Shown piece by piece: positions 1 to 10,934 of a stretch of 64,000 nucleotides of DNA (positions are counted from its first letter, which is position 1; every line of letters starts with the position of its first letter). The notes under the pieces were generated by a model. It ran no database searches. It was not told the DNA's origin and saw only the letters and a program-made list of their open reading frames with translations. The DNA is from Pseudovirgaria hyperparasitica (lineage: Eukaryota > Ascomycota > Dothideomycetes > Acrospermales > Acrospermaceae). The DNA lies in the NCBI RefSeq assembly GCF_010093815.1, contig NW_022985558.1, positions 130,640 to 194,639 on the forward strand, written 5' to 3'. Position numbers and translations under genes: made by a program.

Positions 1-363
1 GCGGAAGGGAGGGAAAGGTTTCCTGTGAATTTTGATGACAATATATACAGTTTCTAAAGTGCCAATCCGAGAATAGATGCTAAGATGCACGTTCTAAGAG
101 CAGGGTTCTGCAATCAGCATGCATTTTCTATAAGGATATGTTATGAGGCATCAAGGCAACAATTCTTTTATGACGTTGACATCGTGAGGGCTGTTCGCCG
201 AGATCGCCCGAGCCACCAGATCGCTACAAACTCCACTGCAAAACATCAGCTATTATGATCATGTCAAGCAAAAAGTAATTGTATCTTCGCCTGGCCCTTG
301 CGCCGCCTCGAACTGTCCGGTTACTGTCACTTCATAGGATCGCGCACAAGTCTCACAACACCC
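1..363. other. upstream region of the ALO gene
   Basis: No convincing gene. A reading frame runs in from position 298 with a TTG codon, but the first ATG of the lactone oxidase is at 364, so this stretch most likely holds its promoter and 5' leader. An antisense frame over 259-573 is a shadow of that gene. Confidence 0.5.
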
Positions 364-2064
364 ATGTCTCTGCGTCTTGAAATTGAGCTGGACAAGCTCG
401 ACCCCGCGGTTCCATTTCGCGCGTCGCGTAACCACCTTCATCATACGTGGGCGCGCACTTTCTATACGTCTCCAGAGCTGTATATCCAGCCGGAATCTCT
501 CGAAGAAGTCCTGAAAGTTGTTACGCTCGCGCGAAGATGTAGGCGCCGAGTCGTCGTCGTTGGCTGTGCGCATTCGCCGAGCGATCTGACCTGTTCGTCA
601 TCATGGATAGTTAACTTGGACAAATACAATAACGTACTACGCGTGGACAAAGATGCGAAGACCATGACTGTACAAGGTGGAATGAGGCTGGCAGATTTCA
701 ACAGGAGGGCCGCTGAACACGGGCTCACAATAAGGAATCTTGGGAGTATTGATGAGCAAAGTATTGTGGGCGCTATCGCGACGGCGACCCATGGCAGCTC
801 TTTACAACATGGTCTACTCAGTCAGAATGTCAAGAGCTTGCGGATTGTTTTGGCGAACGGGGGTTCTGTGAAGTGTAGCAAGGACCATAACGAAGAGCTA
901 TTCCGTGCGGCGCTGGTCTCTTTGGGTGCGCTGGGCATTATCGTCGAGGTAGAATTCCAACTGCGCCAAACAACGAATATCGAATGGGTGCAGTCGATTG
1001 AACCTCTATCTCTCGTCACAGGTACCTGGAATACGGACCTTTGGACACAGGCTGAATTTACACGGGTCTGGTGGTTGCCGTACTTGAAGCGTGCAATCAT
1101 ATGGCGCGCAGACACGACCACGAAACCGCGACGCGCACCTGCTAGCAACTGGTATGGCGGATCTATGGGCTACCATATATATCACAACCTGCTGTGGCTT
1201 TCAAATTATTTCCCCCGGCTTCTCCCCGCCATCGAATGGTTTGTCTTCGGCATGCAGTACGGTTTCAGAAATGGTACCACAGCGTCCGCCGTCGAGGAAA
1301 TGCGCTCTGGCTTGCTGATGAACTGCCTATATTCCCAGTTTGTCAATGAATGGGCTATTCCTCTATCCAAAGGGCTCGAAGCGATAGATCGCTTGTCTGC
1401 ATGGTTGAATGGCGACGAGGTAACGGCTGCCATCCCTTTCTCATCAGAGGGTCTCTGGGTTCATTCGCCCATCGAAGTTCGCGTTTCCGACACATCTTCA
1501 GTCTCTCCGCGTCCGTTCCTTGATCCAAGCTGCTCTTCTGAACCGACTCTCTACCTGAACGCAACGCTATATCGTCCATATCATCAAGATCCGCCCTGCC
1601 GCGAACGTTACTACGAAGCCTTCGAATATCTCATGCGCTCTCTTGGTGGCCGTCCTCACTGGGCAAAGAATTTTAACACCGTGACACAGACCGACATCCA
1701 ACGTATGTACGGTGCGGACCTGAACTCCTACCTTAAAATCCGCCAAGAAGTTGATCCAGAAGGCATGTTTGTGGGTGCATGGCACAGACGCTTACTACTC
1801 GGCTCGCAAGAAACCCTGCTCGCAAGAAACGCCCTCAGTCTCGAGGAACGTGAAGTTGCACGCGAAAGTAGAAGAGGCGGAGGTATGAAATGGTATGGTG
1901 AAGTGGTAGGCGGAAGTGAAAGCGTCCTCGGGAGTGCGACGAGTGAGGAGAGTTTTGACTTGATGCAGGGTGCCGAGGCAGAGCAGAGTATGCTTATGTC
2001 GAAGAGCGCTTTTGTGCTCGAAGAGGTGGATGGTGATGAACAGGATCATGAGAAGGCAGATTAG
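364..2064 (+). CDS. ALO1: D-arabinono-1,4-lactone oxidase (FAD-linked)
   Basis: Single-exon gene, 566 residues from the first ATG. The product fits the aldonolactone oxidase family (VAO/PCMH flavoproteins), which in fungi catalyses the last step of D-erythroascorbate synthesis, oxidising D-arabinono-1,4-lactone with O2 at the mitochondrial outer membrane. The FAD-binding half covers about residues 30-210; the flavin-anchoring motif VGCAHSPSDL places the family's covalent-FAD histidine at about H70. The C-terminal ALO domain ends with the hallmark HWAK (in GGRPHWAKNFNTV) and a DPEGMF motif. One oddity is Ala where the residue before the flavin His is usually Gly. The last 60 or so residues are a Ser/Glu-rich tail beyond the domain. 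Family assignment is secure; cellular location is known for the family, not seen here. Confidence 0.93.
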   Translation: MSLRLEIELDKLDPAVPFRASRNHLHHTWARTFYTSPELYIQPESLEEVLKVVTLARRCRRRVVVVGCAHSPSDLTCSSSWIVNLDKYNNVLRVDKDAKTMTVQGGMRLADFNRRAAEHGLTIRNLGSIDEQSIVGAIATATHGSSLQHGLLSQNVKSLRIVLANGGSVKCSKDHNEELFRAALVSLGALGIIVEVEFQLRQTTNIEWVQSIEPLSLVTGTWNTDLWTQAEFTRVWWLPYLKRAIIWRADTTTKPRRAPASNWYGGSMGYHIYHNLLWLSNYFPRLLPAIEWFVFGMQYGFRNGTTASAVEEMRSGLLMNCLYSQFVNEWAIPLSKGLEAIDRLSAWLNGDEVTAAIPFSSEGLWVHSPIEVRVSDTSSVSPRPFLDPSCSSEPTLYLNATLYRPYHQDPPCRERYYEAFEYLMRSLGGRPHWAKNFNTVTQTDIQRMYGADLNSYLKIRQEVDPEGMFVGAWHRRLLLGSQETLLARNALSLEEREVARESRRGGGMKWYGEVVGGSESVLGSATSEESFDLMQGAEAEQSMLMSKSAFVLEEVDGDEQDHEKAD

Positions 2065-2826
2065 CGGCGAAGGGGCTTCGAATGTCTCCGGACAAGATGT
2101 AGGCAGTCTCGGGCCGCGACGGAACACCTCGATTGACCATAAGAACGTAATGAGAAGCTGGATTCGGGCTACTTACAACCCTCTGGAGTGACCATGGTCT
2201 TTTCTCTTGGTCTTCACCCCTCAATACATTGAGGGACGTCGACATCTTACGAGGTAGCCGGCTCAAAGCAGACAAGACCTCTCGCGGCACCGTAGCGGAC
2301 CTGATCAGCCGAACTGCTCATTAAAAGTGTGCCTGTGACGTAATAATGTAGAGTCGACCCAGATGACTCTCTGGAATAGAATCTAGGGTTGCTAGCCTCT
2401 ATGATGTAGTGATTGACCTCATTGAATGACTTGTTAATGCAATTGACTAGACGAAGTTGTTCTCTGCAACCATCTGATGGTGTACCAGAATAACTGGCTT
2501 AGAGATCATCGGCCCAGGTATTCACTGGCTTTAGGCCAGAGCCATGAAAGCTTAAGGTACAATTCCCTCAAATGTTCACTTCCAGCGACCAAAAATGAAT
2601 CTATGAATGCAAACCGCCCGGCGATCACCTTCTAAAGCAAGTCCCTGCAAGTGCACAGTCATACCAAATAAACCAAGAAACGGTTCTCTATGCTAAATAA
2701 ACATGCTTCTTCTCCACCCGTTCCACAACACCAGTGCTTATTTTGTCGGCTCCTCGTTTGAAGTTTGAACGAACTCCTCATGGAGCTCTCTACCAGTTAT
2801 CTCGGACGCTGAGGCAACAAAAGAAA
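2065..2826. other. intergenic region
   Basis: About 760 bases between the lactone oxidase stop and the tRNA-Met gene. Only short overlapping frames without recognisable motifs are present. It should hold the 3' UTR of the oxidase. Nothing else is seen. Confidence 0.5.
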
Positions 2827-2933
2827 TGTCCCATGCCAGAGTCGAACTGGCGGCCTTCGGATAACCGCACTCTGTGAGTACATCATATGATAGAATATGA
2901 GACCGACGTCATAACCAACTAGACCAATGAGAC
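2827..2933 (-). tRNA. tRNA-Met (CAT), elongator type, with intron
   Basis: Read on the minus strand from 2933. Acceptor GTCTCAT pairs with ATGGGAC (one G-U); the D-arm carries TGGTCTAGTTGG (A box); anticodon stem TCGGT/TCCGA has the T31-T39 mismatch also found in yeast elongator tRNA-Met; the anticodon loop reads CTCATA with CAT at 2899-2897. After position 37 an intron of about 34 nt interrupts the loop. T-stem GCCAG/CTGGC closes on TTCGACT (B box). Discriminator A at 2827. All arms fold, so I take it as a functional gene. A second tRNA on the same strand lies 157 bp away. Confidence 0.9.
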
Positions 2934-3090
2934 GTCTAGACCTTCTGCGCTGGGGATGAGTATTATATATGAGTGACACGCTGCGGCGTTACGATTCGAC
3001 AGCTTAGTAGACCACGCATAAGGTGTGGAACCAAATGGAAAAAGAAAAAAAATTCTTCACGAATATGTCCTGGAAATGTTATAAAAACAA

Positions 3091-3173
3091 TGCCGCTTCT
3101 CGGAATCGAACCGAGGGTCTTCACATGGCGTAGGGATACGAGTGTGACGCGTTAGCCACTGCGCTAAAGCGGC
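3091..3173 (-). tRNA. tRNA-Thr (CGT) with short intron
   Basis: Read on the minus strand from 3173. Acceptor GCCGCTT pairs fully with AAGCGGC; D-stem GCGC pairs with ACGC in three of four positions; anticodon stem TCACA/TGTGA is perfect; the loop CTCGTA gives anticodon CGT (codon ACG, threonine). About 10 nt of intron follow position 37. T-stem CTCGG/CCGAG closes on TTCGATT. Discriminator A. All helices pair and the length is 83 with the intron. Confidence 0.92.
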
Positions 3174-4701
3174 TAGAGTTATGTTGTGAAATTTTAAATC
3201 GTAAATATCTCCCTATAACTTTGTGAGGAAGATCAATGCATTTGTCAGGTCTGCTAATTACCGCTGCGTTCGTTCATGGCCACGAATCGGCCCCAGCCGT
3301 TCACGCCTACTCCCGGTACAACCGTCGAACCATGTTGATCTCATCTAACGTCGTCCGGTCCTCGTGCCGTTCTCCATCCTAATCTTCTGCGACATTGCAA
3401 TTCACTTTTGTCATTGGCCACAAAATGAACGGGTACTGAACTTATGGAAAGTCTTCACATTGCAGCCTAATGGTAAGGCAGTCGGGCAGCATTTGTGCGC
3501 CACACGACAGGCAAGCCTTCCTTCACACGACTGCGTGACCGATAGGATGCAGACTCAATTCCAGCCTCACATTTCAGGTCGCTAATGTGCTGAGTGCGTT
3601 GGCCATACTGTAAGCATCATCGTGGACAGTTGCCTGATGAAACAGGCTACCAGCGAGGCCTGACTAGCCTTGACTCCCCATGACGATGCGAGCAGCGCCT
3701 CATTGGAATAGCAAGCCATTATAATCAACTGCTGCAACGATGCTCGAAGCCACGATCCCCCGGATCATGGCACACTTTGTTCGGCCAATTCAGAATAGGG
3801 CTTACCACCGTGCGCGGCAATTGGTGAACTACTGCTCTCAAGATGCCGTGCAGAAGAGATGCTTAGCACCTTCAATTGGTCAAGGCTTTGCATTCGAAAG
3901 TCGGTGTATGGGATAGGCGTGTAATTATCGTGCATGCACTGAGGCTGAGCTGGGAGCCTCCGGCTCATGCCAATGCAGCAATGCTCACACCTTTAGCTAC
4001 TGAACAAACGTGCTCATCAACGACTGGATGGCGTTGCTCGATCTCTAGAATTATTGGAATTGAATCGTCATAACATTTCGAAGTAGATTCTGTCTCTCAA
4101 TGCTAGCCAGTGTCTCGATTTCCGAGTGCGCTCCTATGCCGTTGATACCTGCTGCGCCTCAGGCCAAACCCGACTTGGCTGTGTGGCGCAGGCAGCAATA
4201 CAATGACCCAGGACAGAAATCGTACCCCCAATACAGACGTACATACAAGCTGAAGGGCCTGATACTCATTGTACCCGCCTGTCTTAAGAATTGTAGACTC
4301 CCCACTGTCTTGCTCACAGCTTACATCCTCTGCCTCGAGCTAGTCCTCTAATCTTCGACTGCTTTTCACTCCTATCCTAAGTGAGGTTATAGTCACGCTT
4401 TTACAACCATATCTTCTATGATGCCAATCTCCTTCAGTCGTAAAGATTCTACTTTCGTCTAATTCGCCGGCTCATCGCATAATACTGGTACTCGGCTCTA
4501 ACGACGATAACTCAATCGCTTCTCAGGCACGAAGACTTCAGACCTCTTAACGATTTTGTCGGTGCTACGTCTTTCCAATCGTCGATTGTGAGGGAAACTT
4601 CGACCTCCTGGGAACACGTTTTCCGACGTATTTGTCGTCTAACAATCAGTTCGTCGATATATATTGACTAGTCTTACTTCGTGAGCTTAGTAGTTCGAAC
4701 A
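3174..4701. other. intergenic region, no gene recognised
   Basis: About 1.5 kb with only short frames of up to 83 codons and no recognisable motif. The last few hundred bases (4380-4700) are CT-rich on the plus strand, typical of a fungal core promoter and 5' leader for the gene starting at 4702. Confidence 0.45.
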
Positions 4702-6363
4702 ATGGCTATTCCCACCACACGTCTGGAGTTTTCTGATTTCCATCGGAGGCCTAGGAGCAATTCTTTCGGTCAACCTGGTCCTCTTCATATCGACATTCCA
4801 TCCCAACCTCTAGGTCACACTTATGATACAACATTTCACGGTAGCTGTTCCAGATGCCACCACTGGCATGATGGGATTCCCTTTAAGGTCCTGAATGCCC
4901 CCGAAGAGTTCACTGGCCTCCATTGTCATAAGTGTAACCACAAAATGTGCGGTTTGGGGAGGACCTCAACACATGCGAGCCTCGCGTCACAAAATACTAT
5001 TCCAGACCCACTACGCTACCCAGTCGAGAGTGAAATCCTATCAGGAACGATAGCGGAACAACACGAAGAATCAGAATCCATGCGTCACGGCGGTCTCGCC
5101 ATATCAATAGCCGATGAATCAGGAGATTCCACATTCGACGATGTGGATCACCTTTCTTGCGGACGGGACAGGAAATCCCAGGCTTCGATACACCCGCCTT
5201 CCCCGAGCTTACTGTCTCCGAACGACTTCCATGATCAACCAATCCTGCGTGACTACCCAGGGCCACCTCCAAATGACGTTGAAGAACCATTATTTCCACA
5301 TTCGCAACCCTCGGAGCTCCCACGCCGTGGATTCTTCAAAGATAAGCTCAAGAAGGGAATCAAGCGTGCAGTAAATAAAGTTGGATACGACATTGTCAGA
5401 CTTTCCCCAACTTCGCCCCATGAGTTTGAAGCCACCACGAAACCACCCGTGATTGGTCATGAAGGAGCAAGTAAAGTTACAATGACCCATGGGGTGCACT
5501 CACAGCCCTCTCCGCCTCCATCCCCAGAAACTCGCATATCCCCACGGCTGTCACCCGTTCCCAGACTGCACACATACAAGCATCCAAAAGGACATATTCC
5601 GCCGACCGATGAGCTTATCCATGAATGCCGGCAGGCAATGACCACTAAAGCGAGCGCGCATCGCTCAGTCTCAGCTCACCCTACATCGTACAATATTCCA
5701 TTAGCAAGCTCAGTTGCAGATGATAATAATGCCATCGAAGACTGCCAATTGCCTTCCAACAACAGTCAATCAGGCAGAAGTGACTCATATAGTCAGCACC
5801 AGGATATTGTCTATAATGAAGATAATAGTGAGCACCAAAGCTCGTCCCTTGCCACCGACCGTGATCGTGAATCCGGGATAGGAAACGAAGTTTCGGATGC
5901 GAGTCATCGGAGCATGACAACGACTGCTATCAGCTCGCAATCATCTGCTGGACACCCGTCGATATCTGATCTGCCTGATTTTGCATTGGCTTCACCTGGT
6001 GGTGTCTCCGGTCGCGATGATCAGCTTTTTGAGCATGTAGGATCGCAAGTTTTGTTAGCCGAACCGTACCCTTCAAACCTGAGAATTTCCACAGATTCCG
6101 AAGGCTTGGGAATCCAATTACGCTACGACATGCCCCAGGATGACACGAATGAGGAAGATGGTGGCCTCACGCCAGTGGCCGCCAACGGAGGAGGAAGCCG
6201 TAGATCTTCTTTACCGTTCCTCGAACCACCTGTGTCACCCGAAGACATCATAGAGAGACGAGAGCAATTACACAATGGTACCGAGCCCCAATTGCGAGGG
6301 AGTATTGATAATGACAGCCTGACTGCCAACTACGGCAGTGAAACACCACACCAGGATGAATGA
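4702..6363 (+). CDS. hypothetical protein with N-terminal Cys/His cluster
   Basis: Single exon, 553 residues from ATG 4702; the open frame extends seven codons upstream to a GTG, but the ATG is preferred. Residues about 45-85 carry paired metal-ligand-like motifs: CSRCHHWH, then HCHKC and HKMCG about 30 residues on, looking like a small zinc ribbon. A basic stretch follows at about 205-220 (FFKDKLKKGIKRAVNK), and the remainder is Ser/Pro/Glu-rich, low-complexity and probably disordered. I see no membrane segment or catalytic motif. From memory, uncharacterised Pezizomycotina proteins share this N-terminal Cys/His block with a disordered tail. Zinc binding is inference; no function is assigned. 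Confidence 0.75.
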   Translation: MAIPTTRLEFSDFHRRPRSNSFGQPGPLHIDIPSQPLGHTYDTTFHGSCSRCHHWHDGIPFKVLNAPEEFTGLHCHKCNHKMCGLGRTSTHASLASQNTIPDPLRYPVESEILSGTIAEQHEESESMRHGGLAISIADESGDSTFDDVDHLSCGRDRKSQASIHPPSPSLLSPNDFHDQPILRDYPGPPPNDVEEPLFPHSQPSELPRRGFFKDKLKKGIKRAVNKVGYDIVRLSPTSPHEFEATTKPPVIGHEGASKVTMTHGVHSQPSPPPSPETRISPRLSPVPRLHTYKHPKGHIPPTDELIHECRQAMTTKASAHRSVSAHPTSYNIPLASSVADDNNAIEDCQLPSNNSQSGRSDSYSQHQDIVYNEDNSEHQSSSLATDRDRESGIGNEVSDASHRSMTTTAISSQSSAGHPSISDLPDFALASPGGVSGRDDQLFEHVGSQVLLAEPYPSNLRISTDSEGLGIQLRYDMPQDDTNEEDGGLTPVAANGGGSRRSSLPFLEPPVSPEDIIERREQLHNGTEPQLRGSIDNDSLTANYGSETPHQDE

Positions 6364-7234
6364 CGAGTCTTTTGCATCCTTATGCACAAGGATGGACACA
6401 TACACTACTGGCCGATAAAGAGTTAATCCACATGGAATTGCAAGTATGAGTCCGGTTCGGTCCTCATTCGATATAATCCCGACAGCAAAGGTCTCGATCA
6501 ATGGCCACTTTGAGGCAAATTTAACACGCCTGGTATTTCCTTGATCCTTGTATATCCATCTACATCTCTGTATATGTATAGGAAGCAATAGGTTCCCAGA
6601 TATCTCACTTGCACATTCATTGCTTGTATGTAACTCACCATTTCATTCTTGCGCAATCAGAACACGCTACCTTTATCCACAAACAACAATGGTGTAAATA
6701 TAGATTCCTACTACTCTATGGAAATGAGCTGAGGCAGATAATATGATTCTCTGTTCTAGATTACAGAATCTTTGACTGCAGCCAAGTGTCTCTGATGTGT
6801 ATGTGAGCCTGTTCATAAATGGTAGTCCTTTTTGGGGCCTACCCCTGAACCTTAGATCCCTGAAAGCAAGCGCCTGGCCGAAAGCTAAAAAATATAACAC
6901 TTAGGTGTATTCTGTTTATTGTGAGTACCAATATGGAAGAGCCGTTCAATGTATACGTGACCGATGACCAATTGAAGCACGTTAGTCAAGCATACATGAG
7001 TGGAAGTACCGAGGAGGGAGTACAGCCATCGCATTAGTAGTGCGAATACGATAAGACAATAACAGAGTTTGTACGAGGAAAGATCAGGCCCTAGACTTGA
7101 GCCTCCACAGACTCATAGCAATGTCTGTTCCGGTCTCTAGGGAGCAGATGCCCATTAGCGGTATGCTTTTGTTTACTTTATCGACATACTGCGCGCCTTG
7201 ACTCGTACAGGTAAATATTATACATATATTTCTG

Positions 7235-7258
7235 TCTTTCTTTCTTTCTTTCTTTTTT
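7235..7258. repeat. CTTT microsatellite
   Basis: About five copies of a CTTT tetranucleotide ending in a T run. A simple-sequence repeat outside any coding frame. Confidence 0.8.
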
Positions 7259-7397
7259 ACTCCTAGGATATGTAATCTTGCAATTAACTTTGTTCTCCGT
7301 CGATCTGGCGAACGTTGGTTAAAACTGCTAATCGAAAGGAGCCAATCAATGCCACTAATCTGCGTCCCGTCACCTTAAGGTGGTAGCCATATACAGT

Positions 7398-7606
7398 TCA
7401 TCGTCGAAAGCAGGGCGATCGGACAGCATGGCCCGTGTCTAGAAAAAGCGGAGCCTTGACGGATCACTATAATTGGCTTACGAGCCATATTCGCTCCCAA
7501 AACGGGAATTTTTGACCATCGTTGAAAACAGGGCCATTGGGCAGTTGGGCAACATGGTCCGTGACTGGAAAACAGTGGGTCTTTGGTGATCTACTTTCAC
7601 CAGCCA
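7398..7606. repeat. diverged direct repeat, about 80 bp units
   Basis: Two related units lie about 120 bp apart, at roughly 7398-7485 and 7518-7606. Shared blocks include CATCGT(C/T)GAAA(G/A)CAGGG, then a cluster ending CATGG(C/T)CCGTG followed by CTAGAAAA or CTGGAAAA, then GGATCACTA or TGATCTACT. Most differences in the aligned blocks are C/T or G/A transitions. No coding frame explains the repeat. Confidence 0.5.
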
Positions 7607-7873
7607 CTACTGTACTAGCTTCAAGGGCAACCATGGTTAGGCAAGTAGATCTGTGATGAATTTATGTCCTGACACCTATTGGCTCCTCTACTTTCACACT
7701 GATAACGAAGTAAGCACTCCCGCTCGCTCTGATTCGATGCCTCATATTCGATCTATGAATGGGTGGATTAATGATTAGTTGGGTAGATTGCTTAAGCAAT
7801 TCGACGACTTAGTAGCAAACATCATCATGAATGTATTACGATCGTGGCATTACAGACTCGCCCTATTCGTTTT

Positions 7874-10800
7874 TCACGTCCAAATCAATTTCTTCAGATT
7901 ATAACCCAAGCTTTCGACCCAACCGGTCGCTTTCTTCGCCTCTGCCTCACTAATGATATCCTTCTCCTCGATTTTGAGCCCCCTTGTGCATTCCGTAAAT
8001 TTATTCGCGACCCGCGCGATCTCCTCTGTAATATGCTTACACGTCTCGATTTCGTTTAGTGGCGTATGTGCATCATCATCGCCCTTCGAGGATTGTATCG
8101 TTGACGCGGGGGGAAGTGCTTTGAATGCTAGGAATCGAGTTTCTTGGGTAGGTAAAGGTGTCGAAGAGGTGTTCGACGGTTCAAATTCGTGTGAACTGTC
8201 CAAGCTGCGGGTATTGCGTCGGACAAGGTCTTTCCCACTACCGGTGCGGAACTGCAAGACCAAACCGACGTTTTTGCTTGTGTCAAGATGTCGTGGTGCG
8301 AGTGTTGATGTTATATATGTGCCACGTGAAAGCGAAATCATGTCTCCAAGGTCAACACGTTCGAACATCTTGACTTTCTCTGTTTGCCAATCAAGTCTGC
8401 ACATGTAGGCAGCTTTCTCAGTGAGTAGCAGAACACATTCTTCGAACGGTAGTGTACGCAAGGTATTGCTTTCGGCTGGACAGCTTAATGTCCAACCGTG
8501 GATGAGATCCTCCGCACCTGGATCTTCTATCACGATCTCTGCCGCGCGGTGGATGGCACTTTGGCGGACTTTTCGCATATCTAGTGCGTAGTCAGTTGTC
8601 TTCATATCAGCCTCGAACTCGGCGAATATTGATTCGGGGGCACGGCCCAATAGGTAGTCGATGAGCGCTTGCGCAAAGTAATCATTAACAATGTTATTGT
8701 AGTATCTCGTTAGAGTAAGACCAAAGTCGGTGAGTGCGCCAGAGATCTGTCTCTTTCTTGTACGGGTGTAATCTCCTTTTAGAGCTGCCGTGCCCGAATA
8801 TTGTTTCGAGACTGCATCACCATTATCTGCCCAAAGTGTATTGAACCAAGAAGTTCGAGGGTCAGTCTGCAGATCGATCTTGATATTAAGATAGGAGAGC
8901 TGGGTCTCCAGTGCTGCACGACCTGTAGCAGACTGAACAACATTTGTGCGGTCAAGACAGTCCATACAATTCGTTCTAAGGATGCCTGATTGAATTGAAG
9001 TCAAGGTGTCTCCTTCTTGAACAGTGAACCCGGTAGAATGAAGAAACGGGCCTAGGGTGTCCATAAGAATCGATACGTTCTCGAAGCGCATGCCGCGACA
9101 CACGTTGTGGAAATCAAACCACTCGAATCCAAGCTCGCTTCCTTTACCATCTATACCGCCAGACTTATTAAGTGCCTCCGCATGCTGTTCGTATAATTTT
9201 CCAACTTTGGCTTCTGTCCCATGCTTATCGACCAGCGAGTCAGCATAGACCGTCCCATAACGCGAAGCGAGATTCGCAAAATGTAACCTGAAGGCGCTGG
9301 CGTTCATTTCCTCAGAACCCTGCAGGGTTACTGCGGGTTTGAGCGAGTATGGACTCTGAGAAAAAATCAATGGGATAGATCCACGGCACTGCGTAAAAGA
9401 GTAGATCGCGTTGTTTGTGGTATCCCATGTTGGGGAGGACAGTAACTGCTCTGTCTCCACACTGTTCGCAACATTACCCTCTCCGTCAACGCCTCTTCGT
9501 AGGTATCGAAGGCCTGCGCGTAGAGTTGATCGTCTTGAGATGAGTGTTAACAGGAAGTCCTTCGTCTCAGATTCGGTTGCTGACGCAGCTTGTTTTTTAG
9601 CAACCTCGTCATGTTTGCTCAGTATGGCCTGTAAGGACGTTGCAGCGTCGACTACAGTGTCCAAATGTGAGTCCATTGAGGTGTTGACTGTAAATGCTCG
9701 CTGGCCCACGAATCCTTGTATAATAGGCAAGACAAAACTTAGCTGCCCAGCGTCTATAAAAGGGCTAGCCATATGGTGGTTCCACAAGTACTGGTATATA
9801 CTGTGATTAGCAAAGTTTCTAGAGTTGATCGTATGTAACATACCAAAGGATCGAATTGCTTGAAAAGAGGCTGACTGCTAGGTGTCAAACTTTGGATTGC
9901 TAGTCTCCGTGAGAGATCGATATCGTACGAGAAATAGAAACTCTTGGATCCAAAATAAATCTTCGTCGTTCGTAGTATTTTTGGAAGGAGTGTGATAGAT
10001 GATGCATTCTCAGCATCACCCAGAGCTTTTGGTATTTCTTCCACAGGTACGTCGGACATACACACCGCAGGCCTGACTTCATCGGAGTTCAATTTTCGAC
10101 CCCCGTCTAACGTCTGCTTGTTTCCTTCTCCATAATTCGTCGGCTTAGAGCTATCTAGATTATCATCATCCATAGTTTGCTCCAAATCTTGCTGCCTTCT
10201 CTGCGCTAGGCTATCATCGCTGCTGATTCCCTGTCTTTTTCTCTGTTGGGTACTCCAACCCTTACGACTAAACCACTGGTCCGCGAATCTTCCATACAAG
10301 CCTCGACGTGCGATAACGTCTTGCCCTATGCTGGTGCGTCGTTGCCTCTCTTGCACTGTGGCTGCATCCTTTTCCAAGCTCGTACGTGGTGTTGAAGGTA
10401 CACTCTCGGGAAGAGACTCGTCATCGGTCACAGTTGCTGTGTCGCTCTCTTCTGCGGACGAATCATCATCTTCGGGCCCTAGGGCTGTTTCTGTCGAGGT
10501 CTGTCGTCTCAAGTGGTCTTTTGCTGAGGTGATTGCCTTCTCGGCCTCGGCCTGGGAGACTAGGGGTATGAGCGATACGTCTGAAATGACATAAATCGGC
10601 TTTCGTCGTATATGAGCAACTTGTTCGCGACTTGCGATGGACACCAGAAAACTTGTAGACGCGACTTTGAAGAGGCCTAGTGCGGGGGCAAAGTGATCAG
10701 TAGACATACGACGAGTAGCAAACATGAGTATTCACCAACAATGCCCCAAGACTCTAGTACATTCTCTGCGGTCGGCTCTTCTCTGCGATCGTTCAACAGT

Positions 10801-10934
10801 GGGCCAACGTTACCCTTCCAATCGATCTTTATCGCTTGGTGAGTCGTTGGTGGATGGTTTTTTGGAGGTGCTGGCTGCAAGATAAGACCATCGACGGCAG
10901 CAAATATTAGCAGTTTTCGAACTATGCTAGGCAT
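7874..10934 (-). CDS. Sac-domain phosphoinositide phosphatase, Sac2/INPP5F-like
   Basis: Three exons on the minus strand: 10934-10736, 10676-9844 and 9790-7874, giving 982 residues in frame. The splice joins restore GIVGLFKV and FDPLYLWNHH, both typical of Sac proteins. The Sac phosphatase domain runs from the N-terminus to about residue 720, with the CX5R catalytic motif RTNCMDCLDRTN at about 616-627 (nucleophile about Cys619). An acidic, Ser/Thr-rich insert at about 130-260 splits the Sac domain. A further domain at about 770-880 (GWTLSCP, VDLGDMISLSRGTYI) matches the hSac2 region of INPP5F-type enzymes. I see no C-terminal hydrophobic pair, which argues against the ER-resident Sac1. Expected role: removing phosphates from inositol lipids on endosomal or Golgi membranes; exact substrate is inference. 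Confidence 0.9.

Larger units (their letters stand above)
6364..7873. other. intergenic region between convergent genes
   Basis: About 1.5 kb between the stop at 6363 (+) and the stop of the minus-strand Sac gene at 7874, so it holds two 3' ends. It contains a CTTT microsatellite and a diverged direct repeat, listed separately. No gene is seen. Confidence 0.5.

Noticed and set aside
3470-3595. Possible tRNA-like sequence (TAATGGTAAGG and ACTCAATTCC resembling A and B boxes)
   Set aside because: No acceptor stem pairs and neither box matches well; the two nearby true tRNAs are on the other strand.
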